This document shows positions 1 through 7,821 of a stretch of 21,612 bases of DNA, in pieces. The first letter of the stretch is position 1; each line of letters opens with the position of its first letter. The stretch is from CAYJAD01 sp964372165. GTDB taxonomy: Bacteria > Desulfobacterota > Desulfovibrionia > Desulfovibrionales > Desulfovibrionaceae. The stretch is taken from contig CAYJPT010000029.1 of assembly GCA_964372165.1 (NCBI GenBank), forward strand, positions 1 through 21,612, written 5' to 3'. The position numbers were made by a program, and so were the translations under genes. Under the pieces are notes generated by a model. That model made no database searches, was not told where the DNA came from, and was given only the letters and a program-made list of their open reading frames with translations.

Positions 1-20
1 GTTTCCTTAATATCATAATT

Positions 21-2021
21 CTATTTAGAAAGCATGTTCTTAGCTTTTGATAAAATATTATCTACGCTAAATCCAAAATGCTTTGCAAGTACAGCACCTG
101 GAGCTGATGCACCAAAAGTATCCATACCGATAATTTCACCGTCTAAACCAACATATTTATACCAATAATCACTGCTTGCTGCTTCAACTGCAATTCGTGC
201 GCGCACCTTATTTGGTAGCACTTTTTCTTTATACTCAGCATCTTGAGCATCAAAAACTTCAGTACAAGGCATAGAAACTAATCTTACATTTTTACCTTCG
301 GCATTTAATTTTTGTGTAGCTTCAAGAGCAATACCAACTTCAGAACCGGTTGCAATAATTATAAGTTCAGGAGTACCATTGCAATCATGCAATATATAGC
401 CGCCTTTTTCAATATCAGATATTTGTTGCTTATCACGTTCAATAAAGGGTAAATCCTGACGTGACAAAGACAAACAATGCGTACGTTTTGCATCTTCAAT
501 GCAACATTTGAAAGCACAAATGCTTTCTACAGTATCGCAAGGTCTCCATACAGAAATATTAGGAATTAAACGTAGACCGGCAATTTGTTCAATGGGTTGA
601 TGAGTTGGACCATCCTCCCCTACACCAATGGAATCATGCGTAAGAATCCATAAAGTATGTGTGCCCATAATTGCTGCTAAGCGTATGGCATTTTTAGCAT
701 AGTCAGAAAACATCATAAATGTGCCGGCATATGGCAAAATACCACCATGTAAGGCCATGCCATTCATCATAGCTCCCATGGCAAACTCACGCACACCGTA
801 ATATATATAATTTCCACTAAAGTCAGTATTGCTTATGGGTTTTGAGTATTTATTCATTGTCCCCACAGATCCGGTTAAATCTGCAGATCCACCCATTAGT
901 TCTGGTAAAAGTTGCATAACACTTTCAATATTTTTTTGTGATGCAACACGTGTAGCTATATTTTGCTTTGCGTTGGTACAAGAGTCTATAACGCTTGCTA
1001 TAAGTTCTGTCCATGCACTTGGTAAATTACCTTGCATGCGACGTGTAAATTCACTTGCAAGATCAGGATATTGTTCAGCATACGCCATGAAAGCATTTGT
1101 CCACTCGGCCTCAGCTTTTACACCATAAGCACGCATATCCCAAGATTCACTAATAATTTCTGGAATAATAAATGGTTCATGCTCCCAACCAAGCGCTTTG
1201 CGTGTGGCATTAACTTCATCTGCACCCAAGGGCGAACCATGGCACGCACTGCTATCAACTTTATTTGGAGATCCAAAACCTATGTGAGTATTACAAATAA
1301 TTAAACTAGGCTTTTTGGTATCTGCTTGCGCTAAAGAAATTGCTTCATCAATCAATTCGCTATCATGCCCATCAACAAAACGTATTACTTGCCAGCCATA
1401 AGCTTCAAAACGCTTAGCTACATCTTCTGTATACCAACCTTGAATATTACCATCTATGGAAATATTATTAGCGTCATACATAACAATTAATTTATGTAGA
1501 CCAAGAGTACCTGCTAAAGAACAAGCCTCATGCGAAATTCCTTCCATTAAGCAACCATCACCTACAAAAACATAAGTAAAATGGTCAACTATATTATGAT
1601 CAGGACGATTAAATTGTGCTGCTAAATTTGCTTCAGCTAAGGCCATACCCACAGCCATAGCAACACCTTGCCCAAGTGGGCCTGTGGTACTTTCAACTCC
1701 GGGGGTGTGCCCATATTCTGGATGGCCTGGAGTTCTTGAATTTAATGTTCTAAAGTTTTTAATATCTTCAACACTTAAATCATAACCACTTAAGTGTAAC
1801 AAAGCATAAAGCAGAGCAGAAGCATGCCCATTTGAAAGAACAAAGCGATCTCGATTAACCCAATCAGGGTTAGCTGGATTATGTTTAAGATGATGGCGCC
1901 ACAGTGTTTCTCCCATTTCAGCCATACCCATAGGTGCACCGGGGTGTCCAGATTTTGCTTTTTCAATGGCGTCAATGGCTAAGAAGCGGAGTGCATGAGC
2001 TAATTCTTTACGAGTTACCAT
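21..2021 (-). CDS. tkt: Transketolase
   Basis: Thiamine-diphosphate enzyme of the non-oxidative pentose phosphate pathway that moves two-carbon units between sugar phosphates in the cytoplasm. The 666-aa length is normal for the family. Visible motifs are SGHPG near residue 24 (His26), the ThDP/metal motif GDG at 154-156 with a conserved Asn at 185, and the pyrimidine-domain segment YYGVREFAMG. The frame is open further upstream, but that extension runs inside rpe and resembles nothing. The start at 2021 gives the expected MVTRKELAHALRFL N-terminus and has a GGGAG ribosome binding site. The start overlaps the rpe stop by 14 bp, so translation is probably coupled. It is the last gene of the block; its terminator would lie outside the window. 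Confidence 0.97.
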   Translation of the reverse strand: MVTRKELAHALRFLAIDAIEKAKSGHPGAPMGMAEMGETLWRHHLKHNPANPDWVNRDRFVLSNGHASALLYALLHLSGYDLSVEDIKNFRTLNSRTPGHPEYGHTPGVESTTGPLGQGVAMAVGMALAEANLAAQFNRPDHNIVDHFTYVFVGDGCLMEGISHEACSLAGTLGLHKLIVMYDANNISIDGNIQGWYTEDVAKRFEAYGWQVIRFVDGHDSELIDEAISLAQADTKKPSLIICNTHIGFGSPNKVDSSACHGSPLGADEVNATRKALGWEHEPFIIPEIISESWDMRAYGVKAEAEWTNAFMAYAEQYPDLASEFTRRMQGNLPSAWTELIASVIDSCTNAKQNIATRVASQKNIESVMQLLPELMGGSADLTGSVGTMNKYSKPISNTDFSGNYIYYGVREFAMGAMMNGMALHGGILPYAGTFMMFSDYAKNAIRLAAIMGTHTLWILTHDSIGVGEDGPTHQPIEQIAGLRLIPNISVWRPCDTVESICAFKCCIEDAKRTHCLSLSRQDLPFIERDKQQISDIEKGGYILHDCNGTPELIIIATGSEVGIALEATQKLNAEGKNVRLVSMPCTEVFDAQDAEYKEKVLPNKVRARIAVEAASSDYWYKYVGLDGEIIGMDTFGASAPGAVLAKHFGFSVDNILSKAKNMLSK

Positions 2022-2712
2022 AATCGTCTCCCAATGGTTTTCTTTTGGCAAGTGCAGCCGCAGCAATAAACTCCTGCAGGCGTTTATCGTAAGGTGGCTT
2101 GGAAAAAAAAGCCGAACCTGAAACAAAGACATCTGCACCACAGTCAATAAGAGCAGCAATATTTTGTGGGTCTACCCCACCATCAACTTGAATTTTAATA
2201 TGCCCCTTACCAGCATTATCTAACATATTACGCAAAGCACGTATTTTATTATAAGTTGCTGGAATAAAACTCTGTCCTGAAAAGCCTGGATTCACACTCA
2301 TCAGCAATACCATATCTAAATCATCCAGAACATACTCTATGCTACTTAATGGAGTTGACGGATTTAATGACACCCCACTATGCATACCAAGCCCACGTAT
2401 TGCTGCAAGTGTTCGCTGCAAATGTGTTGTAGTTTCAACATGCACAACCAACATATTAGCACCAGCATCACAAAATGCCTTAAGGTAGCGTTCCGGTGCA
2501 TCAATCATCAAGTGCGTATCAAAATAAAGTGAACTATTTTTGCGTAAGGCAGATACAATAGGTGGACCAAAGGTAATATTAGGGACAAAATTTCCATCCA
2601 TAATATCTAGATGCAGCCAAGAAATATTGGCTTGTTCTAAAGCTCTAAGTTCTTCACCTAAACGTGAAAAGTCTGCACTTAGCAATGATGGTGATATAAT
2701 AGGAAAAAACAA
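2008..2712 (-). CDS. rpe: Ribulose-phosphate 3-epimerase
   Basis: Cytoplasmic TIM-barrel metalloenzyme that interconverts ribulose 5-phosphate and xylulose 5-phosphate, directly supplying the downstream transketolase. The protein has 234 aa, slightly longer than typical because of a basic C-terminal tail. Metal ligands are visible: His34 and Asp36 (HLDIMDG), His67 (THLM) and Asp177 (QVDGG). The phosphate-binding end SGSAFF is at 198-203. The start codon is TTG: it gives the family N-terminus (ISPSLLSADF) and is preceded by GAGG seven bases upstream. The next ATG would remove the first strand and the active-site His. The gene begins 9 bp after the merR stop and overlaps the start of tkt. Confidence 0.96.
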   Translation of the reverse strand: MFFPIISPSLLSADFSRLGEELRALEQANISWLHLDIMDGNFVPNITFGPPIVSALRKNSSLYFDTHLMIDAPERYLKAFCDAGANMLVVHVETTTHLQRTLAAIRGLGMHSGVSLNPSTPLSSIEYVLDDLDMVLLMSVNPGFSGQSFIPATYNKIRALRNMLDNAGKGHIKIQVDGGVDPQNIAALIDCGADVFVSGSAFFSKPPYDKRLQEFIAAAALAKRKPLGDDYGNS

Positions 2713-2721
2713 AATCTAGCC

Positions 2722-3081
2722 TCAATCACTTAAAAGATCACAAGTTTTTGTAAGCATTTCACGCAACACCAATAATTCTTCACGCACTTCGTCAATGCTA
2801 GCTGTTTTTTTAGGCATAACAATGGCTGGCCTTTCTTGCCATTTACGTCCCTGCTCAGAGTGCAAAACACGCCTAGCACCGTCTATTGTCATACCTTGTT
2901 CATGCAATAAATACTTAATGCGTTTTAACAAAGTTACATGTTCTTCGGTATACAGGCGTTGTCCTTTACCCGTGCGTAATGGTGCAAGTTGCGAAAATTC
3001 TGTTTCCCAAAATCGCAAAACATAGCTTTTAAGCTCAAGCAATGTAGCTACATCACCGATGCGGTAAGTTTTTTCCCCCAT
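2722..3081 (-). CDS. MerR-family transcriptional regulator
   Basis: A 119-aa DNA-binding protein with the MerR winged-helix N-terminus: YRIGDVATLLELKSYVLRFW at about 6-25, then the second helix pair with RLYTEEHVTLLKRIKYLL. The C-terminal part is short, ends in a probable dimerisation helix (about 93-119), and lacks the Cys cluster of metal- or thiol-sensing MerR proteins, so no effector can be named. The ATG is preceded by GAGGTGG. It sits between pheT and rpe, 33 bp after the pheT stop, in the slot taken by ihfA after pheT in E. coli. From memory this merR neighbour is usual in Desulfovibrio. Its targets are unknown. Confidence 0.9.
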   Translation of the reverse strand: MGEKTYRIGDVATLLELKSYVLRFWETEFSQLAPLRTGKGQRLYTEEHVTLLKRIKYLLHEQGMTIDGARRVLHSEQGRKWQERPAIVMPKKTASIDEVREELLVLREMLTKTCDLLSD

Positions 3082-3114
3082 AATACCACCTCGTAAAAAA
3101 GGGCGTGAAAAAAA

Positions 3115-5502
3115 TTATATGCGAACACCCAATGTTTGTATAATGGATTGTGCCACTTTTTCCCTCTCTTTGTCTACCTCTGCATCCTTCAAAGTACGCT
3201 TAGCATTTCTAAATGTTAATCTATATGTTGCATTACGCCCGCCAGATTCTGGCTCAAAAAGATCTATTAAACTAATATCTTCAAGCAGAGGTAATTTCAT
3301 GGCCCGCACATGCTCAAGTACAGTGCCTACTGGCAATAAATTATCAGACATAACTGTTATATCACGACGCACAGGCGGATACATTGGTAAAGTCTTAAAG
3401 CTGATGCTTGCACTATGCGCAAGTTCTTGCAATAAATCAAGGTCAAGTTCAGTCAACCATACGGCCTTCTTGGCATGAAAAGCATCGGCAATTTGTGGAA
3501 TTACTTGCCCTATAACCCCAACATGCTGACCACGTATTTGCACTTGCACGCAAGGGGATAAAAATTCATGCTCTTGTGTTTGATGAATTTCTACATCATC
3601 AAGATGCAAAAAAGAAAACAAATGCTGCACAATACCTTTTAAGTCACTATAATCAATATCATCAGAGTCTTGTGGCCATGTGCCGTCATAACGCGTGCCA
3701 TAAAGCAATAAGCCTAAACGACCGTACTCATTGGTAGTTGTTTCTGATTCACTATTTGCATTAAAAATATGTGCCAATTCAAATACACGTAAACCACTAT
3801 TACCTTGTGCAATATTGTGACGCAATGTTTGCAAAAGTCCTGGAGCAAGAGCTGTGCGCAATACATCTTGTTCAGCAGATAGTGGGTTTAAGATTGACAC
3901 ACGCCCTACTTGTGATAAATTTAAAAAATCTAAATCTTTGTGCCCAACAAAACTATAATTAACAGCTTCATTTAGACCCAATCCACAAGCCCATTTTTTT
4001 AATCTGGACCAAAAAGCATGTTTTGTTTCTTTGGCACCGGCAAATTCTAAATTATGTTTTACTATGGGCAGCACAGGAGCAATACGATCAAGACCATAAA
4101 CACGCCCAACTTCTTCAATCAAATCCGCCTCACGCTCAAAATCACTGCGCCAAGATGGACCTGTAACACTCCAACATTGCTCATTATTTCTGTCAACAAC
4201 GCAACCTAATTGCTGCAAAACCTTATAACAAAAATCTGCCTCAAGCTCAAGCCCAAGCAATGCATTAGCTCTTTGCAAGCGAAATTGAATCTGTGGTGCA
4301 ACCCAAGGGTTTGGTTCAGCCTTACAGATATTTTTGCAAATTTTACCAGCAGCAAAAGTTGCCATCATACTTGCAGCTCTATCCATAGCCCAAGTATTAC
4401 CTACTTGATCCACTCCACGCTCAAAGCGGTACGAAGCCTCGCTTGAAAGTGCTAAGCGGCGTGAAGTTTTACGAATACTTGCTGGCTTAAAAACAGCACT
4501 TTCTAAAAACACAGTATCAGAGCTTGCAGTAATTTCTGAATCAAGCCCACCCATGACACCAGCCAAAGCGGTTGGGCCCTCTGCATCACGAATGGTTAAA
4601 TCATCTGCTATTAAAACTCGCTTTTGCCCATCAAGAGTTACCAATTCTTCGCCCTTTGTGGCATTCGCTACTTTAATACAATTTCCTCTTAACTTCTTTG
4701 CATCAAAAGCATGCAAAGGTTGACCACATTCCATAAGTACGTAGTTTGTAATATCTACAATATTAGATATGGGTCTAACGCCAACTGCATGTAGGCGATA
4801 ACGTATGTGCATTGGTGAAGGACCAATTTTCACATTTTCAATCACTCTGCCCTGATACAATGAACAAAGAGAAGCATCGTCAATGCTTACATCCACATTA
4901 TATTCACGCTCACTTAGCTCAAGCTCAAAGCTTGGCATAGTTAACGGCAAGTCATAGGCCATGGCAACTTCACGTGCAAGGCCAAGCACAGACATACAAT
5001 CTGCACGATTAGGTGTAATACTAATGTTTAATACTTCACGATCAAGGTCTAAATAGTCTACAAGTTTAAGCCCTACTTTAGCATCATTTGGCAAAACCAT
5101 AATGCCACTATGATCATCGGTTAACCCAAGCTCACGCTCAGAACAAATCATACCAAAAGAAGCTTGTCCACGTAATTTAGCTTTTTTAATTACTAAACCA
5201 TCAGGCATTTTTGTACCAACTAAGGCAACAGGAACTTTTTGCCCTTGAGCAATGTTTGGTGCACCACAAACAATATCAAGCATTTCATCTTGCCCAACAT
5301 CAACTTTGCAAACAGATAATTTATCTGCCTCTGGATGCTTTGCACACTCAACAACATGCCCAACTACTATAGGTTCAATGTTATCAAATGGGCGCAAAAT
5401 TTCCTCAAGCTCAAGACCAAGCATGGTCAAACGCTCGCCAAGCTCCTTGGCACTATGTGTAAAAGGTACAAATTCTTGCAACCATTTCAAGCTCAATAAC
5501 AT
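3115..5502 (-). CDS. pheT: Phenylalanyl-tRNA synthetase, beta subunit
   Basis: Large subunit of the (alpha-beta)2 PheRS that charges tRNA-Phe, and partner of PheS upstream. At 795 aa it is full length. In order: an N-terminal segment (MLLSLKWLQEFVPF), an OB-fold tRNA-binding domain (about 40-150, with GAPNIAQGQKVPVAL and MICSERELGL), the B3/B4 editing region, B5, the catalytic-like core (about 480-690), and a C-terminal anticodon-binding FDX-ACB domain from about 703 (YPPVRRDITVM) to the end. The ATG at 5502 has an upstream AAGG. The small exported protein ORF ends 15 bp before this start, so pheT does not follow pheS directly. Confidence 0.97.
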   Translation of the reverse strand: MLLSLKWLQEFVPFTHSAKELGERLTMLGLELEEILRPFDNIEPIVVGHVVECAKHPEADKLSVCKVDVGQDEMLDIVCGAPNIAQGQKVPVALVGTKMPDGLVIKKAKLRGQASFGMICSERELGLTDDHSGIMVLPNDAKVGLKLVDYLDLDREVLNISITPNRADCMSVLGLAREVAMAYDLPLTMPSFELELSEREYNVDVSIDDASLCSLYQGRVIENVKIGPSPMHIRYRLHAVGVRPISNIVDITNYVLMECGQPLHAFDAKKLRGNCIKVANATKGEELVTLDGQKRVLIADDLTIRDAEGPTALAGVMGGLDSEITASSDTVFLESAVFKPASIRKTSRRLALSSEASYRFERGVDQVGNTWAMDRAASMMATFAAGKICKNICKAEPNPWVAPQIQFRLQRANALLGLELEADFCYKVLQQLGCVVDRNNEQCWSVTGPSWRSDFEREADLIEEVGRVYGLDRIAPVLPIVKHNLEFAGAKETKHAFWSRLKKWACGLGLNEAVNYSFVGHKDLDFLNLSQVGRVSILNPLSAEQDVLRTALAPGLLQTLRHNIAQGNSGLRVFELAHIFNANSESETTTNEYGRLGLLLYGTRYDGTWPQDSDDIDYSDLKGIVQHLFSFLHLDDVEIHQTQEHEFLSPCVQVQIRGQHVGVIGQVIPQIADAFHAKKAVWLTELDLDLLQELAHSASISFKTLPMYPPVRRDITVMSDNLLPVGTVLEHVRAMKLPLLEDISLIDLFEPESGGRNATYRLTFRNAKRTLKDAEVDKEREKVAQSIIQTLGVRI

Positions 5503-5517
5503 ACTTACTACCTTATA

Positions 5518-5877
5518 TTATTTAAATTGCCAACCTGCATCAGTTTCAGGTAAATCAGGCAGTGGGCGCATAGGCTCTTCATTTCCACCACCATAAGCTC
5601 CACGACGCAAGCGGTTACGGGGAGTTACTTTTTCTTCTTCCGGCAACACTGGGTTACCATATGCATCAACAATTACCTTGCCAGCTGGAATACCAGATCC
5701 TTGTTTAGTTTGAACATCAGGCCCAAAGCCATGCCTTTGCCCACCATCAAGTCCAGTATGTGGTGCATTTGTTGCGGCATTTGCTCTATGTGCATCACCT
5801 AAACATAGCCAAGCACAAAACAAAAAAATCGCTACAATGTTACATAAATTGCGACAAAAATCGTACATCATTTTCAA
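5518..5877 (-). CDS. Small exported protein of unknown function between pheS and pheT
   Basis: An unrecognised 119-aa protein. It has a classic Sec signal peptide: short charged N-terminus, hydrophobic core NIVAIFLFCAWLCLG, and a probable signal peptidase I site after RANA (about residue 34). The mature part of about 85 aa is rich in Gly and Pro, has no transmembrane segment or cysteine, and ends PDLPETDAGWQFK. The TTG at 5877 lies seven bases after a GAGG sequence; the in-frame ATGs at 5871 and 5868 sit too far from it, though they cannot be excluded. The start overlaps the end of pheS by 38 bp and the stop is 15 bp before pheT, so it is embedded in the operon. From memory, pheS and pheT are adjacent in better-known Desulfovibrio genomes. 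No function can be assigned. Confidence 0.75.
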   Translation of the reverse strand: MKMMYDFCRNLCNIVAIFLFCAWLCLGDAHRANAATNAPHTGLDGGQRHGFGPDVQTKQGSGIPAGKVIVDAYGNPVLPEEEKVTPRNRLRRGAYGGGNEEPMRPLPDLPETDAGWQFK

Positions 5878-6877
5878 AAAACATCCTCAAGTCACCAATA
5901 CCATATTTAAGCATGGCAACACGTTCTACACCAAGACCAAAAGCAAAACCGGTAAATTCTTCTGGGTCATAACCAACAGATTCAAACACGGCCGGATCAA
6001 CCATGCCACAGCCCAATATTTCAACCCATCCAGTACCTTTGCAAACACGGCATGTATCTGTACCAATATGCCCTTTGCCATTACAGATGCAGCAGGATAT
6101 ATCAGCCTCGGCTGAAGGTTCAGTAAAAGGGAAAAAGCTTGGACGAAAGCGTACTTCAGTCTTTGGACCAAAAACACCACGCATAAAGGCAGTTAATGTA
6201 CCACGCAATTCTGCCATGCTTACATTTTTATCTACTAATAAACCTTCAACTTGGTGAAACATGGGGGTGTGAGTAATATCAGAGTCACGCCTATAAACCT
6301 TACCTGGAGCAATAATAGCCAAGGGCGGACGCCTGCTAAGCATTGTACGAACTTGTACAGGCGAAGTATGCGTACGCATAACCACTCTATCAGTAATATA
6401 AAGAGTGTCTTGCATATCACGCGCTGGATGCTCAGGAGGTAAATTTAATGCTTCAAAGTTATGATAATCAGTTTCTACCTCTGGTCCAGACATAATGTCA
6501 TAGCCAAGAGATTTAAATATGTCACAAATTTCTTCCATCACCAAGGTAGTGGGATGCAGCGAGCCATGCCAAGGAGCACGCCCCGGCAAGCTTGCATCAA
6601 AACGTGCTAGTGCTTCTTTTGCACATTGCATATCAAGTTTTTCTTTTTTAACTTCAAACAAATCATTAAGTATAGTTTTAATTTCATTGGCTTTTTGCCC
6701 AACAACCGGCCTTTGAGCTTGCTCCAAACTTGGTAATTTTGACATAATTTGTGCAACTTTACCCTTGCGACCCAAAAATTCAACTCGTAAAGACTCAAGG
6801 TCAACTAGGGTTGCCGCAACTTTTAATCCATCTTCAAGTTCAGCTACCAAATTTTCTAATGCATTAAGCAAATCCAT
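5840..6877 (-). CDS. pheS: Phenylalanyl-tRNA synthetase, alpha subunit
   Basis: Catalytic class II subunit of PheRS, 345 aa, full length. The N-terminal coiled coil (about 1-85) binds tRNA-Phe. The core shows the motif 2 region (GKVYRRDSDITHTPMFHQVEG), the substrate-pocket motif FRPSFFPFTEPSAEAD (245-259) and motif 3 (FGLGVERVAML, about 313-323). Just after the FPFTEPS motif there is a CxxC-like pair (C262/C263 and C265) and a CRVCKGTG pair (C276, C279), resembling a zinc-ribbon insertion. The ATG has a strong AGAGG site. Transcription probably begins from a promoter at 7006-7036, after a 434-bp gap from rplT. Confidence 0.97.
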   Translation of the reverse strand: MDLLNALENLVAELEDGLKVAATLVDLESLRVEFLGRKGKVAQIMSKLPSLEQAQRPVVGQKANEIKTILNDLFEVKKEKLDMQCAKEALARFDASLPGRAPWHGSLHPTTLVMEEICDIFKSLGYDIMSGPEVETDYHNFEALNLPPEHPARDMQDTLYITDRVVMRTHTSPVQVRTMLSRRPPLAIIAPGKVYRRDSDITHTPMFHQVEGLLVDKNVSMAELRGTLTAFMRGVFGPKTEVRFRPSFFPFTEPSAEADISCCICNGKGHIGTDTCRVCKGTGWVEILGCGMVDPAVFESVGYDPEEFTGFAFGLGVERVAMLKYGIGDLRMFFENDVRFLSQFM

Positions 6878-6914
6878 TTCTACCTCTAACGACTTGTTTA
6901 TAAATTAATTCAAT

Positions 6915-6941
6915 CTAAAATAACTTAACTAAAATAACTTA
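6915..6941. repeat. Tandem 14-bp repeat in the pheS leader
   Basis: CTAAAATAACTTA occurs at 6915-6927 and again at 6929-6941, a period of 14 bp. The second copy overlaps an 8-bp inverted repeat (TTAACTAA at 6925-6932 and TTAGTTAA at 6943-6950). It lies in the transcribed leader of pheS, about 40 bp before the start codon. Confidence 0.7.
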
Positions 6942-7005
6942 CTTAGTTAAATCTGAACAGCACTTGTGATATGTGGTGCAATAAGCCACATCGAATCCAA
7001 ATCCC

Positions 7006-7036
7006 ATTATAAAGGACTTCAGATGCAAGTTATCAA
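7006..7036 (-). promoter_or_regulatory. Probable sigma-70 promoter of the pheS operon
   Basis: On the minus strand a perfect -10 (TATAAT, 7006-7011) follows a -35-like TTGATA (7031-7036) with a 19-bp spacer, slightly long. A shifted -35 (GATAAC) would give 17 bp. Transcription would begin near 6998 and leave a leader of about 120 nt before pheS. Confidence 0.6.
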
Positions 7037-7050
7037 TTTTTTTAAACGTC

Positions 7051-7066
7051 GATTATCCACATAATC
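7051..7066. promoter_or_regulatory. 16-bp palindrome upstream of the pheS promoter
   Basis: Perfect inverted repeat GATTAT-N4-ATAATC, placed 14 bp upstream of the -35 element. The position would suit an activator or repressor site. The regulator is unknown. Confidence 0.4.
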
Positions 7067-7153
7067 TTGCAAAATGAAACGACAATATTCAATGTGTATA
7101 AATTAAGATATATTGTTTATTTTTGCCTTAGCAAAGCTGCTTTATAGTATTTT

Positions 7154-7178
7154 AAGTTGACATCACTAATGTCAACTT
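7154..7178. promoter_or_regulatory. Perfect 10-bp inverted repeat between rplT and pheS
   Basis: Arms AAGTTGACAT and ATGTCAACTT separated by 5 bp. There is no T-run on either side, so it does not look like a terminator. Both arms contain TTGACA, so it could be an operator or overlap a -35 element, but no well-placed -10 follows on either strand. Confidence 0.45.
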
Positions 7179-7221
7179 GAGTAGAGGCATGCGTACAAAT
7201 AATTGATTTATATCACTTTGC

Positions 7222-7262
7222 ATTAGACAAAACGCACCCCATGCCAATGGCACAGGGTGCGT
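7222..7262 (-). terminator. Intrinsic terminator after rplT
   Basis: On the minus strand, arms ACGCACCC and GGGTGCGT (7232-7262) enclose an inner TGCC/GGCA stem with a 3-nt loop. The stem is about 14 bp including two wobble pairs and is followed by TTTTGTCT. It lies about 50 bp after the rplT stop. It would separate thrS-infC-rpmI-rplT from the pheS unit, fully or partly; the T-run is short. Confidence 0.7.
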
Positions 7263-7311
7263 CTTCACATTTGCCTTAGGCTTTGCTGTTTGTTTGCAAT
7301 AATCAAAAAAT

Positions 7312-7665
7312 TTATTGTAGGGCTGTTTTAACCACGTCGACAAGCTTTGCAAAATCTTCTTTTGCACGCACAGCCATATCAGCAAGCACCTTGCGATTAA
7401 GCTCAATATTAGCCTTTTTCATGCCATGCATGAAGCGGCTATATGAAAGACCATGCTCACGCACAGCAGCATTAATACGCAAAATCCAAAGTTTACGAAA
7501 ATCACGCTTACGCAATTTACGGCCAATATAGGCATATTGCAATGAACGCTCAACAGCCTCACGCGCAGTACGATACAAGCGGCTGCGTCCGCCACGAAAA
7601 CCTTTGGCCATAGCCAAATACTTTTTATGCCTGCGATGTGCGGCAAGACCTCTCTTTACACGCAT
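7312..7665 (-). CDS. rplT: 50S ribosomal protein L20
   Basis: A 117-aa protein of standard length that binds 23S rRNA early in large-subunit assembly. The long basic N-terminal extension (MRVKRGLAAHRRHKKYLAMAKGFRGGRSRLYRTA) and the globular C-terminal part (LWILRINAAVREHG to the end) are both intact. The ATG has a strong GGAGGG site. That site is part of a small potential hairpin and lies just after a larger inverted repeat, in keeping with L20 being a known autoregulator of this operon in other bacteria. It is followed by an intrinsic terminator. Confidence 0.98.
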   Translation of the reverse strand: MRVKRGLAAHRRHKKYLAMAKGFRGGRSRLYRTAREAVERSLQYAYIGRKLRKRDFRKLWILRINAAVREHGLSYSRFMHGMKKANIELNRKVLADMAVRAKEDFAKLVDVVKTALQ

Positions 7666-7715
7666 GGGAATACCCTCCAGTTATTAGGCGAGGCGGAGAT
7701 CATGCCAGCCTAATA
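7666..7715 (-). promoter_or_regulatory. Possible L20 autoregulatory structure before rplT
   Basis: On the minus strand the arms TATTAGGC (7708-7715) and GCCTAATA (7682-7689) form a perfect 8-bp stem around an 18-nt loop. A second small hairpin, GGG-TATT-CCC (7666-7675), includes the 3' half of the rplT Shine-Dalgarno sequence. Together they could control translation of rplT. This is inferred from position and from L20 control in other bacteria. Confidence 0.4.
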
Positions 7716-7821
7716 CAAAAAATTAATACACTTTGAAAAGCTTGAAGCACCGCATGGGATTTTTCACTTCTTTACTAATCAAAAAAAACAAAATTCATTA
7801 ACACACTACACAAAGCAAAAA

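Larger units (their letters stand above)
6878..7311. other. Intergenic region between rplT and pheS
   Basis: A 434-bp region with no credible gene. Read along the minus strand it holds the rplT terminator (7222-7262), a perfect 10-bp inverted repeat (7154-7178), a 16-bp palindrome (7051-7066), the pheS promoter (7006-7036), and an AT-rich leader of about 120 nt with a tandem 14-bp repeat (6915-6941). A 14-codon ORF starting at 6991 contains no Phe codons and has no ribosome binding site. Confidence 0.8.

Noticed and set aside
2022..2159. N-terminal extension of the transketolase frame (46 residues)
   Set aside because: It lies inside rpe, resembles no transketolase, and the ATG at 2021 has a strong ribosome binding site and the family N-terminus.
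6949..6991. Possible phe leader peptide (14 codons) before pheS
   Set aside because: It has no Phe codons, no ribosome binding site, and starts only a few bases from the predicted transcript start, so it does not fit PheM-type attenuation.
7152..7406. 84-aa ORF on the minus strand overlapping the end of rplT
   Set aside because: It is a shadow frame of rplT that runs through the terminator hairpin, with no ribosome binding site and no recognisable domain.
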